A DNA stretch of 42,052 nucleotides, taken from positions 1 to 42,052 of the forward strand of contig JACRBX010000099.1 of assembly GCA_016219225.1 (NCBI GenBank), written 5' to 3'. The notes below the pieces were generated by a model. The model ran no database searches. It saw only the letters and a program-made list of their open reading frames with translations, and had not been told where the DNA came from. Numbering within the stretch: the stretch's first letter is position 1; each line of letters opens with the position of its first letter. The DNA comes from Deltaproteobacteria bacterium (GTDB lineage Bacteria > Desulfobacterota > RBG-13-43-22). A program made the position numbers and the translations under genes. Below are positions 8,385 through 17,444 of this stretch, one piece after another.

Positions 8385-8413
8385 GTTACAAGTTACAAGA
8401 TGCAAGTTTCAAG
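8385..8413. repeat. heptamer array upstream of the malic enzyme gene
   Basis: Units GTTACAA, GTTACAA, GATGCAA, GTTTCAA follow one another with a 7-nt period in the 132-nt gap before the malic enzyme start. No inverted partner is evident. Confidence 0.65.
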
Positions 8414-8497
8414 AATGAAAAACCTCAAAATGGCTATAGCCTCGTTCTGATATTTTCTTGTTTCGTCGGTAACCGAATCAGGCGGGCGAGGTTCAGC

Positions 8498-9643
8498 TCA
8501 ATTAAAGGTGTAAAAGGTCTGATCCTGATTGAGTAATCTCGCCCCTTTTTTTTGAATCACGGCCATATTTTCCAGCCGGACCCCTCCCCAGCCGGGCAAA
8601 TAAATCCCCGGCTCTATCGTAACCACCATTCCAGGCAGCAGGGGGGTGGCCTTAATCGGGCTGAGGCTGGGCAATTCGTGAGTAGCCAGTCCGACTCCAT
8701 GGCCCAGGGAATGTTTAAAATATTTCCCATACCCTCCCTTTTCAATAACCGAACGGGCCAGGACGTCGGCCTCGGCAGTAGTCAGTCCGGCCCGTATACC
8801 TTTTTCGGCCTGGAGTTGGGCCTGGCGGACCAAAGAATACACTTCCTTAAAACGGTCCGTGGGCCGTCCCAGAAAAACGGTCCGGGAAAGGTCCGAACAA
8901 TATCCCTTCCATTTACTGCCAAAGTCGAATAAAATCGGTTCTCCCTTTCGGATCTCCCGGTCGGAAGGCTCAGCATGAGGCAAAGCGGCGTTGGGACCGG
9001 CAGCCACGATCGGTTCAAAGGCCAGGGCGTCCCCGCCTTTCAGATGGATCCATTGTTTAACCTGCCAGGCGATTTCTTTTTCGGTTTTTCCAGGCCTGAG
9101 AATTTTCAGGACCGCTTGAAAGGCCTCTTCGGTTATCCTTAAGGCTCGGTTTATGGCCCCTATTTCCTGGCGGTCTTTCTGTGCCCTCAGTTCCTCCACC
9201 ACCTGGTAGGTGGGCCGGAATGAAATCAAGTTCCCTTTAGAGCGCATCAACTTCTTTAACCTCTGGTAGGTGTGGAAACTCAGGGATTGGTCTTCAAAGG
9301 CCAGGCTTCTGATGGTTTTGAGTTGTCCATGGATCTCCGGCCAGGAGGTTTCAAGACCTTTTCGGTAAATAAACAGATAAAATCCTTTAGCTTGGGTCTG
9401 TGCCTCCCCTTCAAAACGCGGATCGGTCCCCAAGATGGCCAATCCACTTCCGATAATCAGAAACCCGGAAGATTCGTTGAGCTGAGGGTCGGCTGGCTTA
9501 AAGCCGCTCAGATACCGCCGGTTTTCGGGTTGAGAGATGAAGATTCCAGAAAGAGATCTATCGTTCAACCGCTCAAGCAGCCGTTGGACCCTTTTCATAT
9601 AAGGGCTTTTAATGATTTGATTTTTTAGTTTTAAAGGTTCCAT
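8498..9643 (-). CDS. M24B metallopeptidase, Xaa-Pro aminopeptidase/prolidase type
   Basis: This 381-residue cytosolic peptidase would release N-terminal residues next to proline or split X-Pro dipeptides. The N-terminal creatinase-like domain covers about residues 15-145 and the pita-bread catalytic domain about 155-381. The five metal ligands are visible: two Asp in LFDFGSKWKGYCSDLSRTV, His in HSLGHGVGL, Glu in TIEPGIY and Glu in GVRLENMAVI. All are intact, so it should be active with Mn or Co. The start may be residue 1 or the Met at residue 16 (MKRVQRLLERLN). It is separated from the malic enzyme gene by a heptamer-bearing gap, so an operon is uncertain. Confidence 0.9.
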   Translation of the reverse strand: MEPLKLKNQIIKSPYMKRVQRLLERLNDRSLSGIFISQPENRRYLSGFKPADPQLNESSGFLIIGSGLAILGTDPRFEGEAQTQAKGFYLFIYRKGLETSWPEIHGQLKTIRSLAFEDQSLSFHTYQRLKKLMRSKGNLISFRPTYQVVEELRAQKDRQEIGAINRALRITEEAFQAVLKILRPGKTEKEIAWQVKQWIHLKGGDALAFEPIVAAGPNAALPHAEPSDREIRKGEPILFDFGSKWKGYCSDLSRTVFLGRPTDRFKEVYSLVRQAQLQAEKGIRAGLTTAEADVLARSVIEKGGYGKYFKHSLGHGVGLATHELPSLSPIKATPLLPGMVVTIEPGIYLPGWGGVRLENMAVIQKKGARLLNQDQTFYTFN

Positions 9644-9658
9644 TCTTGCTTTAAAAGC

Positions 9659-9686
9659 TTGACATCCTTATAATAATAATTAATAT
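9659..9686 (+). promoter_or_regulatory. sigma-70 promoter for the 9725 gene
   Basis: A consensus TTGACA (9659-9664) and TAATAT (9681-9686) are spaced 16 nt in an AT-rich stretch. The expected start is near 9693, about 30 nt before the ATG. Confidence 0.6.
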
Positions 9687-9724
9687 AAAAAACAAACCTT
9701 AGCTGGGTACAAGGGTAAGGGTAG

Positions 9725-10255
9725 ATGAACGGTTATCAACATTTTACTCCAGGAGAAATTTCATTACTCGATAAAGCCCTGGAGATATCAGAAGACGTTA
9801 CCTGTAATCATTACCATATTTCCGCCGGTAATTGGAAAAAATATGGTTTTGAGGTTTCGAATTTGGTCCAATTGCAAGAGGAGGAAATCACCCCTTACGG
9901 ATTGGCCCAGATAGCCCGTTATGTGCATCCTTTTCCTTTTCGTATCCCGACCTATTATCCGAGGGATTATTACCGGATCTGTCTTCAGGATCACAATATC
10001 CTCCGGGTCGTAGACCGGAATGACGGTATCGAGTTGTTTCCTCTGATGGTCTATGTCTTGACCCACGAACTGGTCCATGTCATTCGTTTCAGGAAGTTCA
10101 TGCAACGCTTTGATGTAGATCAGGAAGAAAAGGCGGTTGAAGAGGGCAAGGTTCATCAGGCGACCTATCAGATCCTGAAACCGTTGAAGGGAATAAAATT
10201 AAATCCTATTTTTGATTCCTATCTGGGCCATCGTTGCCAGACTGAATTATATTAG
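9725..10255 (+). CDS. HExxH-containing protein, putative zincin-like metalloprotein
   Basis: This 176-residue protein is not placed in a known family. The helix VLTHELVHVIRFRKF (about residues 112-126) carries HELVH, the zinc-binding HExxH of zincin proteases. It is followed by an acidic stretch (EEKAVEEGKVH, about 138-148) whose Glu could be the third ligand. No signal peptide or membrane segment is present, so it is cytosolic. It is followed after 20 nt by the FmdB zinc-ribbon gene, suggesting co-transcription and possibly a shared role in regulation or protein quality control. Proteolytic activity is inferred from the motif alone. The ribosome site is weak (AAGGGTAAGGG). It ends in TAG. 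Confidence 0.7.
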   Translation: MNGYQHFTPGEISLLDKALEISEDVTCNHYHISAGNWKKYGFEVSNLVQLQEEEITPYGLAQIARYVHPFPFRIPTYYPRDYYRICLQDHNILRVVDRNDGIELFPLMVYVLTHELVHVIRFRKFMQRFDVDQEEKAVEEGKVHQATYQILKPLKGIKLNPIFDSYLGHRCQTELY

Positions 10256-10275
10256 CAGTACAGGAGGTTTAAACC

Positions 10276-10575
10276 ATGCCGATTTATGAGTATGAATGCC
10301 AACAATGTAACCAGGTTACCGAAGCCATGCAGAAGTTCTCGGATGCCCCTTTAACCAAATGCCCCCGATGTTCCGGAAGCTTACGGAAAATGATTTCCCA
10401 AAGCAGTTTTCATCTGAAAGGCAGCGGCTGGTATGTAACGGATTACGCCCGCAAGGGGGATTCGGCAACATCAGGGAAAAAAGACAAACCTGCCGAGACC
10501 AGCCCCAAGACCCCGGAAAAAAGTACCGAAACCAGTACCAGTTCTCCCGCCAGCGGGACCTCGGAAACAAAATAA
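10276..10575 (+). CDS. FmdB-family zinc-ribbon protein
   Basis: This 99-residue protein begins MPIYEYECQQCNQ, the signature of FmdB/putative regulatory zinc-ribbon proteins. Cys pairs at about 8/11 (CQQC) and 29/32 (CPRC) should bind one zinc. The conserved GSGWYVTDYARKG segment follows at about 50-62. The tail (residues 65-99) is low-complexity Ser/Thr/Lys/Pro and probably disordered. The start is supported by AGGAGG 8 nt upstream. Functions in this family are poorly known, though FmdB was named as a regulator of formamidase/amidase genes. It is 20 nt behind the HExxH gene. Confidence 0.85.
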   Translation: MPIYEYECQQCNQVTEAMQKFSDAPLTKCPRCSGSLRKMISQSSFHLKGSGWYVTDYARKGDSATSGKKDKPAETSPKTPEKSTETSTSSPASGTSETK

Positions 10576-10581
10576 TAAAAA

Positions 10582-10648
10582 AGTGACGAGTGACGAGTGA
10601 CGCATTCAAACAAAACCAGTTCGATACGTTTTAACTCGTCTCTCGTCC
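10582..10648. repeat. inverted heptamer arrays after the FmdB gene
   Basis: Units of TGACGAG repeat at 10582-10603. An inverted array (ACTCGTC, TCTCGTC) lies at 10634-10648. The arrays would pair into a hairpin between FmdB and the GH57 gene. Confidence 0.65.
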
Positions 10649-10687
10649 TTCATCCTTTGCTTTTTATCATTCGTCCCCGTCCCTCCC

Positions 10688-13120
10688 ATGTCCACTGACT
10701 CTCAAATTTCCCATTACATCTGTATCCACGGCCATTTTTACCAGCCTCCCAGGGAGAATCCCTGGTTGGAGGCTATTGAAAAAGAGGAAAGTGCTTCCCC
10801 CTACCATGACTGGAACGAACGCATTACTGACGAATGCTATGCCCCCAACGCCCGGTCCCGGATCCAGGACAAAAAGGGCAAAATTATCCGGATCAGCAAT
10901 AATTACGAAAAGATCAGTTTTAACTTCGGTCCAACCCTCTTGTCCTGGATGGAAGAAAAGGCCCCTATCACCCTGAAAGGGATCCAGCAAGCCGATCGCC
11001 TTGCTCAAGAGCGCTATGAGGGTCATGGTAATGCCCTGGCCCAAGCCTATAATCACCTGATCCTGCCCCTGGCTAAGGAAAGGGATAAACTGACCCAGAT
11101 CCGTTGGGGGAAGGCCGACTTTTATAAACGTTTCGGCCGGTCCCCTGAGGGGATGTGGCTGCCCGAGACCGCCGTCGACCTAAGAACCCTCAAGGCCCTT
11201 TCAAGGGAAGGGATCCAATTTACCATCCTGGCCCCTCATCAGGCCAAGCGTTTCCGCCCTCTGGGTCAGAAACCATGGATTGAGGCTCAAGGGAACATCA
11301 ATCCCCGGCAGCCCTATTGGTGCCATCTCCCAGGGGGACAAAAGATAGCCCTTTTTTTCTATGACGGAGGCCTTTCACACGGAATCGCTTTTCAGGATTT
11401 TCTACAGAACGGTGAAGTCCTTTTTCAGCGACTGCTTAACGGCTTTGATCCCCAATACCCCGGTCCCCAGTTGGTCCAGGTAGCAACGGACGGGGAATCC
11501 TATGGTCATCACCGTCTTTTCGGAGATATGGCTCTGGCCTATACCCTCCATTTACTGGAAAAGGATCCAACTCTTCAGGTCATCAATTATGGTTGGTTTC
11601 TGGCCCACTACCCTCCCCAATACGAAGTGGAAATCAATGAAAACACTTCCTGGAGTTGTGCCCATGGTGTCGAACGGTGGCGGGCCGATTGTGGCTGCCG
11701 TCTGGGCGGTCCGGATCAACAACAAGCCTGGCGGGCCCCCCTTCGGGAAGGCCTGGACCGCTTAAAAAACGAATTGGACCTTCTGTTTGAAAGTCGGGGG
11801 GCCTCCTTTTTGAAAGACCCCTGGCAGGCCAGGGATGCCTATATCGAGGTCCTTTTGGACCGTTCTCCGGAAACTCTGGATCGTTTTTTTGCCGATCAAG
11901 GTAAGAAAAAATCCCTTTCCCCTGGAGACCGGGTTCAAGCCCTGAAGCTTCTGGAAATGCAGCGCCACGGACTTCTGATGTTTACCAGTTGCGGCTGGTT
12001 TTTTGATGAGATCAGCGGCTTGGAAACCACCCAGATCCTGAAATATGCCGGCCGATCCATTCAACTGGCCAAAGATTTCGGAAGAGATTTAGAACCCCCT
12101 TTATTGGCCACCCTGAAAAAGGCCCCCAGTAACTTAAAGGAATTCGGGAACGGCGAAAAAGTCTGGGAAATAAAGGTCAGACCTTCGGTGATCGACCTGT
12201 CTCAAGTCCTGGCCCACTATGCCATCGGATCCATTTATCAACGGGAACAAAAGGATCGGGTCTATTGTTATCGATTGGGCCATCAGGATCAGATGATTCT
12301 CCCCCAGAACGGGTCCCACCTGGCGATTGGCCATGTTAAGATTTCTTCAACCATCACCTTGGAAGAAAAAGAGGTCATTTTTTCGGTCCTCCATTTTGGG
12401 GGGGTGGATTTTCAATGTCTTTTAAAACCCTTTGAAACCGACCAGGGATATGAGGCCCTGAAAAAAGAGATCCTGACCCTTTATAAGAAGACTTCTCTGG
12501 GTGACGTCTACGACCGGCTTAAGGGAATCTTCGACCCCAACCGATTCTATTTAAAGGATCTGTTTTCAGAAGAAAGGCAAAAACTGATTAACCTCCTCCT
12601 CCGGGAACGCATGGAAAATCATATCCTTTTATTGGAAGAATGGGTCAAGGAAGATACCGGGACCCTGATTAAATTAGTGGATATGGGGGTGAGTCTCCCT
12701 AAACCCATTGAGGTGGCCTTGACCTTGATTCTGGACCGGACCTTACAAAAAGGGATCGATGAAGCCTTTGCCGGTTCAAAACGACTGGAAGGGTTACAGG
12801 AATTTTTCCATCGCTCCCAAGAGCTGGGGTATCCCCTGACCAAAGAACTGATACAGCAACGGATCCAAAGAAGGATCGAAAAGGCCATAAAACAATTAAG
12901 GGAATATCCAGAGCCGGATCGACTTTTTACGGCTATCCAAAAGGTGATTCAGACCTGTCATCTCTTTGAACTCCCTCTCAATCTTTGGAAGATTCAAAAC
13001 AGTTTTTTAGATGCCTGTAATGACCTTCCCCGGAACCGTCCTGAGTATCGGGAACGGTATAAGGCCTTTGCCCGGGAAATCGATATCCCCTCAGATGTCA
13101 TCGGCTGGGGGGCGGAATGA
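10688..13120 (+). CDS. GH57 glycoside hydrolase with DUF3536 C-terminal region
   Basis: This 810-residue protein opens with the GH57 motif (ICIHGHFYQPPRENPWLE, residues 11-28). It contains GMWLPETAVD (about 155-164), the region of the catalytic Glu, and VATDGESYGHH (about 263-273), the region of the catalytic Asp. The C-terminal half matches the DUF3536 type found with this GH57 subgroup. GH57 enzymes act on alpha-glucans (amylase, amylopullulanase, 4-alpha-glucanotransferase or branching activity). The stop overlaps the glgB ATG by 4 nt, so it belongs to glycogen metabolism. The start lies close to the family's usual N terminus, but no Shine-Dalgarno is visible before it. No signal peptide is present, so it is intracellular. 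Confidence 0.9.
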   Translation: MSTDSQISHYICIHGHFYQPPRENPWLEAIEKEESASPYHDWNERITDECYAPNARSRIQDKKGKIIRISNNYEKISFNFGPTLLSWMEEKAPITLKGIQQADRLAQERYEGHGNALAQAYNHLILPLAKERDKLTQIRWGKADFYKRFGRSPEGMWLPETAVDLRTLKALSREGIQFTILAPHQAKRFRPLGQKPWIEAQGNINPRQPYWCHLPGGQKIALFFYDGGLSHGIAFQDFLQNGEVLFQRLLNGFDPQYPGPQLVQVATDGESYGHHRLFGDMALAYTLHLLEKDPTLQVINYGWFLAHYPPQYEVEINENTSWSCAHGVERWRADCGCRLGGPDQQQAWRAPLREGLDRLKNELDLLFESRGASFLKDPWQARDAYIEVLLDRSPETLDRFFADQGKKKSLSPGDRVQALKLLEMQRHGLLMFTSCGWFFDEISGLETTQILKYAGRSIQLAKDFGRDLEPPLLATLKKAPSNLKEFGNGEKVWEIKVRPSVIDLSQVLAHYAIGSIYQREQKDRVYCYRLGHQDQMILPQNGSHLAIGHVKISSTITLEEKEVIFSVLHFGGVDFQCLLKPFETDQGYEALKKEILTLYKKTSLGDVYDRLKGIFDPNRFYLKDLFSEERQKLINLLLRERMENHILLLEEWVKEDTGTLIKLVDMGVSLPKPIEVALTLILDRTLQKGIDEAFAGSKRLEGLQEFFHRSQELGYPLTKELIQQRIQRRIEKAIKQLREYPEPDRLFTAIQKVIQTCHLFELPLNLWKIQNSFLDACNDLPRNRPEYRERYKAFAREIDIPSDVIGWGAE

Positions 13121-15300
13121 AAAAACAGCTCGATTCCCTGGCAAAAGGAGAACACTCCGAGCCCCACCGGGTCCTGGGGGGGCATCCCTATCATCAGGGG
13201 GAAAAGGCGGGGGTAATCATCCGGGCTTTTCACCCCGATGCCCTGGAAACCACCCTTTTCCTGGAAGACCAATCAGTAGCCATGGCCCGGATTCACCCAG
13301 GAGGGATCTTCGAAGCCGACCTGGATGATATCCCCTGGCCCGTTCCCTATCGTTTCCGTTTCTCCTTTCAAGATGGCCGTTTTTGGGAAACCGAAGACCC
13401 TTACCGTTTTCTTCCCACCCTGGGAGACATGGACCTCCACCTTTTTAACGAAGGCAATCACTTGAAACTCTATGAAATCCTGGGTGCCCATCTGCGGACC
13501 ATGGACGAGGTCTCCGGAGTTTCCTTTGCCGTCTGGGCCCCCAATGCCCTGAGGGTAAGTCTCCTGGGAGAGTTCAACCAATGGGATGGCCGCCTTTTCC
13601 CCATGCGAGTCATGGGCAGTTCCGGGATTTGGGAACTCTTTGTGCCGGGGCTCAGGCCCGGACTTCTCTACAAATTCGAGATCAAGACCCGGGAAGGCCA
13701 CCTCCGAATTAAGACCGATCCCCTGGCCTTTTCCATGGAGATTCCTCCGGCCATGTGTGCCCGGATCTGGGACCTTTCAGAGTACCAATGGGGGGATGAC
13801 CTGTGGATGGAGAAGCGGGCCGGCGTCAATCTCCGCACCGCACCGGTAGCCATCTATGAATGCCATTTGGGTTCGTTTCGCCAGGTCCTGGAAGAAAAAA
13901 ATCGACCTCTGACCTACCGGGAGGTCGCTCCATATTTGATTAAAGAGATGAAGCAATATGGATTTACCCATCTGGAACTATTGCCCATAGCCGAGCACCC
14001 CTTTAACGGCTCCTGGGGGTATCAGGTTACCGGCTATTTTGCCCCGACCAGCCGCTATGGGACCCCGGATGATTTTCGGTACTTAGTGGATGCCTGTCAT
14101 CAGGCCGGCCTGGGGGTTATCCTGGACTGGGTGCCGGCCCATTTTCCCAAGGACGATTACGGCCTGCGCTGGTTTGACGGCACGGCCCTTTACGAACACG
14201 CCGATCCCCGAAAAGGGGAACATCAGGACTGGGGCACCCTGATTTTTAATTTCGGAAGGAATGAGGTCCGGAATTTTCTCCTGGCCAACGCCCTTTTCTG
14301 GCTGGACCAATATCATATAGATGGTTTGAGGGTGGATGCCGTGGCCTCCATGATTTACCTCGACTACAGCCGCAAAGAAGGGGAATGGGTCCCCAATCCA
14401 TTTGGAGGCCGGGAGAATTTGGAGGCCATCTCTTTTTTAAAAACCTTAAACGAAAAGGTTTACGGTCTCTTCCCCGGAAGCTTCACCATGGCCGAGGAGT
14501 CCACGGATTGGAGCGGGATAACCGCCCCGGTCTATCTGAACGGCCTGGGTTTCGGCTTTAAATGGAATATGGGCTGGATGCACGATACCTTGCTCTATTT
14601 TTCCAAAGATCCGGTCCACCGCAGCTTTCATCACAACCAGTTGACCTTTTCCATGCTCTATGCCTATTCGGAAAATTTTATCCTGCCTCTTTCCCATGAT
14701 GAAGTGGTGCATGGAAAGGGTTCTTTATTTTCCAAGATGCCTGGTGATACCTGGCAAAAATTCGCCAATCTGAGGACTCTGCTGGGTTATATGTATACCC
14801 ATCCCGGTAAAAAACTGTTATTCATGGGAACCGAGCTGGCCATGGAGCGGGAATGGGATCATGACCAAAGCCTGGATTGGCATCTGGAACAAGATCCCCT
14901 GAGACAGGGATTAAAAAGGTTCATGACCGATCTGGGGAAGCTTTACATTGAGGAACCGGCCCTCTGGGAAAAAGATCACCAACCCGAAGGATTTCGCTGG
15001 ATCGATTGCCAGGACTGGCAGCAATCCGTGGTTTCCTATATCCGGAGATCTAAGGAAAGCTGGGTGGTGGTCGTCGTCAACCTGACGCCGGTCCCCCGTT
15101 TTGGATACCGCATCGGGGTTCCTTTCGCCCCTTATTACCGGGAAGCAATCAACAGCGATTCCGAGTGGTACGGTGGGAGCAATCTGGGCAATTGCGGCCT
15201 GATTCATACCGAACCCCGGCCATTCCATTCGTATTCCCAATCCCTCTTGCTAACCCTGCCCCCTCTATCCTGCCTTATCCTCCTGCAGGGAAAAGACTAA
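13117..15300 (+). CDS. glgB: 1,4-alpha-glucan branching enzyme
   Basis: GlgB (727 residues, the usual length) cuts alpha-1,4 glucan chains and re-attaches them by alpha-1,6 links during glycogen synthesis. Two N-terminal beta-sandwich units are seen (one opens with EHSEPHRVLGGHPY; the CBM48-like one contains FAVWAPNALRVSLLGEFNQWDG, about residues 135-157). The GH13 barrel follows. The catalytic residues are visible: nucleophile Asp in GLRVDAVASMIY, acid/base Glu in MAEESTDWSG and the stabilising Asp in LSHDEVVHGKGS. The ATG overlaps the GH57 stop (ATGA), so the pair is translationally coupled. No glgA or glgC is in the window. Confidence 0.96.
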   Translation: MKKQLDSLAKGEHSEPHRVLGGHPYHQGEKAGVIIRAFHPDALETTLFLEDQSVAMARIHPGGIFEADLDDIPWPVPYRFRFSFQDGRFWETEDPYRFLPTLGDMDLHLFNEGNHLKLYEILGAHLRTMDEVSGVSFAVWAPNALRVSLLGEFNQWDGRLFPMRVMGSSGIWELFVPGLRPGLLYKFEIKTREGHLRIKTDPLAFSMEIPPAMCARIWDLSEYQWGDDLWMEKRAGVNLRTAPVAIYECHLGSFRQVLEEKNRPLTYREVAPYLIKEMKQYGFTHLELLPIAEHPFNGSWGYQVTGYFAPTSRYGTPDDFRYLVDACHQAGLGVILDWVPAHFPKDDYGLRWFDGTALYEHADPRKGEHQDWGTLIFNFGRNEVRNFLLANALFWLDQYHIDGLRVDAVASMIYLDYSRKEGEWVPNPFGGRENLEAISFLKTLNEKVYGLFPGSFTMAEESTDWSGITAPVYLNGLGFGFKWNMGWMHDTLLYFSKDPVHRSFHHNQLTFSMLYAYSENFILPLSHDEVVHGKGSLFSKMPGDTWQKFANLRTLLGYMYTHPGKKLLFMGTELAMEREWDHDQSLDWHLEQDPLRQGLKRFMTDLGKLYIEEPALWEKDHQPEGFRWIDCQDWQQSVVSYIRRSKESWVVVVVNLTPVPRFGYRIGVPFAPYYREAINSDSEWYGGSNLGNCGLIHTEPRPFHSYSQSLLLTLPPLSCLILLQGKD

Positions 15301-15372
15301 TAAAAACTATTTGAAATTAGATTTCTTGGATTCGGTCCTCCAGAATTTTAAGGGGAGGTATTATTAATAAAG

Positions 15373-15390
15373 ATCCAGTATCCAGTATCG
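15373..15390. repeat. short heptamer array (ATCCAGT)
   Basis: ATCCAGT occurs twice in tandem followed by ATCG. It lies between glgB and the acyl-CoA dehydrogenase promoter, in the 180-nt gap. Confidence 0.5.
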
Positions 15391-15413
15391 CTTAAGGCAA
15401 GAGCCAATTTCCC

Positions 15414-15442
15414 TTGACAGGTCCGGCGAAATATAGTTAATT
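15414..15442 (+). promoter_or_regulatory. sigma-70 promoter for the acyl-CoA dehydrogenase gene
   Basis: A consensus TTGACA (15414-15419) is 17 nt from TTAATT (15437-15442), about 38 nt before the ATG. An AAGGAG site lies near 15460. Confidence 0.5.
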
Positions 15443-15480
15443 AAATTTATGATTAAATTTAAGGAGAAGAATACCTTATT

Positions 15481-17265
15481 ATGGGACATTTTAAAATTAA
15501 TGAAAAAGACCCTCTTTTTATCCTCAAAGACCAGTTGAACTACGGCAGCCTCTGCCGGCTGGAGCGTTATAAGGATTTGGATGAGGAGACGCTGGATATG
15601 CTGGTCAGCGAAGCCTTGAAATTCGCCCGAGGGGTGGTGGAACCCCTTCAGGAAATCGGCGAACGATGGGGGGTCCGGCTGGAAGAGGGCCAGGTCCATT
15701 GTGCCCCTGAGTTCCGGGAAGCCTTTCGGCTCTATGGAGAAAACGGCTGGACTGCGGCCGTCCGCAGCCCCCGGTACGGCGGTCAGGGATTTCCCCATAT
15801 GATGCGGATCATCGTCAATGATTTTATGTACGGAGCCGCCCAGTCCTTTAACATGGCCCCCAGTTTGTCCCATGGGGCCGGTCATTTAATAGAGAGTTTT
15901 GCCGATGCAGAGCTCAAGGAACGTTATGTCCCCCCTATGTATGGAGGCCGGTGGGGCGGTACCATGTGCCTGACCGAGCCCAATGCCGGCTCCAATCTGG
16001 CGGCCCTCCGAACCGTAGCTTATCCGGAAGGAGATCATTATAAGATCAAGGGCACCAAGATATTTATCTCCTGGGGGGATCATGATCTGACGGAAAACAT
16101 CATCCATCTGGTCCTGGCCCGCATCGATGGGGCTCCCGAAGGGGTCAAAGGGATTTCTCTTTTTGTGGTCCCGAAGGTCCGGGTGAATCCGGATGGCTCC
16201 CTGGGGGAGCCTAATGATGTCCTCTGCGCCGGGGTGGAAAGGAAACTGGGTCTGCACGCCTCGCCCACCTGTGTGCTCAATTTCGGTGATAACGATCAAT
16301 GTGTCGGTTATCTGTGCGGCCAGGCCAACCAGGGATTGGCCCATATGTTCCAGATGATGAATCAGGCCCGGATCAATACCGGCGTCAGCGGTATGGCCCT
16401 GGCCAGCACGGCTTATCAGAATGCCCTGGACTATGCCAGGAACCGTATTCAAGGTTCGGATCTGGCCGGCCGCAAAACCGGCTATGTGCCGATCATCGAC
16501 CACCCGGATGTGCGGCGTATGCTCCTGTGGATGAAGGCCATGGTCGATGGGATGCGGTCTTTGATTTACACCGGGGCCTTTTGGTCGGATCTGGCCCTGG
16601 AGCTGCCGGAGGGAGAGGAAAAGAAGCACTACAATGCCCTGCTCGATTTCATCACCCCCATTATAAAGGCCTATTGCTCGGATATGGGATTTCGGGTCTG
16701 TGAAACGGCCATTCAGTGTCTGGGTGGATACGGTTTTTGCAAGGAATACCCCCTGGAACAGTATTTAAGGGATGCCAAGATCATGTCCTTGTATGAAGGC
16801 ACCAACGGCATCCAGGCCATGGACCTGATGGGACGCAAGATGCGGATCAGCCAGGGCGCTCCATTTAAGGCTTTTATGGGGGAATTAACCGATTTTTGTC
16901 GAAAAAACCAGGAACACCCGGTTTTGGGGCCGGCCATCCGGGACCTTTCCAGGGTGGTTAAACGATTAGGGGAAGTAGCCGAAGAACTCTCTCGAATGTC
17001 CCAATCCGATCCGCTCCATTGGGCCTCGACAACCTATCCGGCCCTTCTTTGTTTCGGCGAAGCCACGGTCGCCTGGCGCTTATTGGATCTGGCCCTTAAG
17101 GCCCAGGGCTATTTGGAAAAGGATCCAGGCAATAATTACTATTTGGGCAAGGTGATGCAGGCCACCTATTGGACCGGGGTTACCTTGCCGGAAACTTTGG
17201 TGCGTTTGGAGACCTGTTTACGCGAAGGTCGGGAGGTCCTGGAGATTCCAGGGGAGGCCTTTTAG
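15481..17265 (+). CDS. acyl-CoA dehydrogenase, long (about 590-residue) subfamily
   Basis: This FAD enzyme would introduce the 2,3 double bond of an acyl-CoA and pass electrons to electron-transfer flavoprotein. Its 594 residues fit the long ACAD subgroup with an extra C-terminal helical domain (about 470-590). Visible motifs are MCLTEPNAGSN (FAD/substrate loop, about 162-172), KGTKIFIS (about 190-197) and YEGTNGIQAMDLMGRK. The Glu at residue 439 in YEGTNG is at the catalytic-base position. No etfAB, thiolase or acyl-CoA ligase is adjacent, so the substrate (fatty, aromatic or branched acyl-CoA) is unknown. It has its own promoter. It ends in TAG. Confidence 0.93.
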   Translation: MGHFKINEKDPLFILKDQLNYGSLCRLERYKDLDEETLDMLVSEALKFARGVVEPLQEIGERWGVRLEEGQVHCAPEFREAFRLYGENGWTAAVRSPRYGGQGFPHMMRIIVNDFMYGAAQSFNMAPSLSHGAGHLIESFADAELKERYVPPMYGGRWGGTMCLTEPNAGSNLAALRTVAYPEGDHYKIKGTKIFISWGDHDLTENIIHLVLARIDGAPEGVKGISLFVVPKVRVNPDGSLGEPNDVLCAGVERKLGLHASPTCVLNFGDNDQCVGYLCGQANQGLAHMFQMMNQARINTGVSGMALASTAYQNALDYARNRIQGSDLAGRKTGYVPIIDHPDVRRMLLWMKAMVDGMRSLIYTGAFWSDLALELPEGEEKKHYNALLDFITPIIKAYCSDMGFRVCETAIQCLGGYGFCKEYPLEQYLRDAKIMSLYEGTNGIQAMDLMGRKMRISQGAPFKAFMGELTDFCRKNQEHPVLGPAIRDLSRVVKRLGEVAEELSRMSQSDPLHWASTTYPALLCFGEATVAWRLLDLALKAQGYLEKDPGNNYYLGKVMQATYWTGVTLPETLVRLETCLREGREVLEIPGEAF

Positions 17266-17333
17266 GCACTTCCATATCTGCCAATTTATCTCGCAGAATT
17301 TTATAAACGGGTCTTGATATATTGCGATGCAAA

Positions 17334-17418
17334 GAATCCAGGAGTCGGAATCCAGAATAATGGTATATCTTTTATTGGGGTTGTTAATCATTCTGACTTC
17401 TGACTTCTGAATTCTAAA
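17334..17418. repeat. paired heptamer arrays, partly inverted
   Basis: GAATCCA, GGAGTCG, GAATCCA, GAATAAT run from 17334. TTCTGAC, TTCTGAC, TTCTGAA, TTCTAAA run from 17391. The two arrays are roughly complementary. They sit in the convergent gap between the acyl-CoA dehydrogenase and DUF218 genes. Confidence 0.65.
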
Positions 17419-17444
17419 ATTTCAAATATCTTTGGTTGGTTTTG

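Noticed and set aside
15364-15885. 173-codon minus-strand frame at the start of the acyl-CoA dehydrogenase gene
   Set aside because: Antisense shadow of a strongly supported gene, with no motif.
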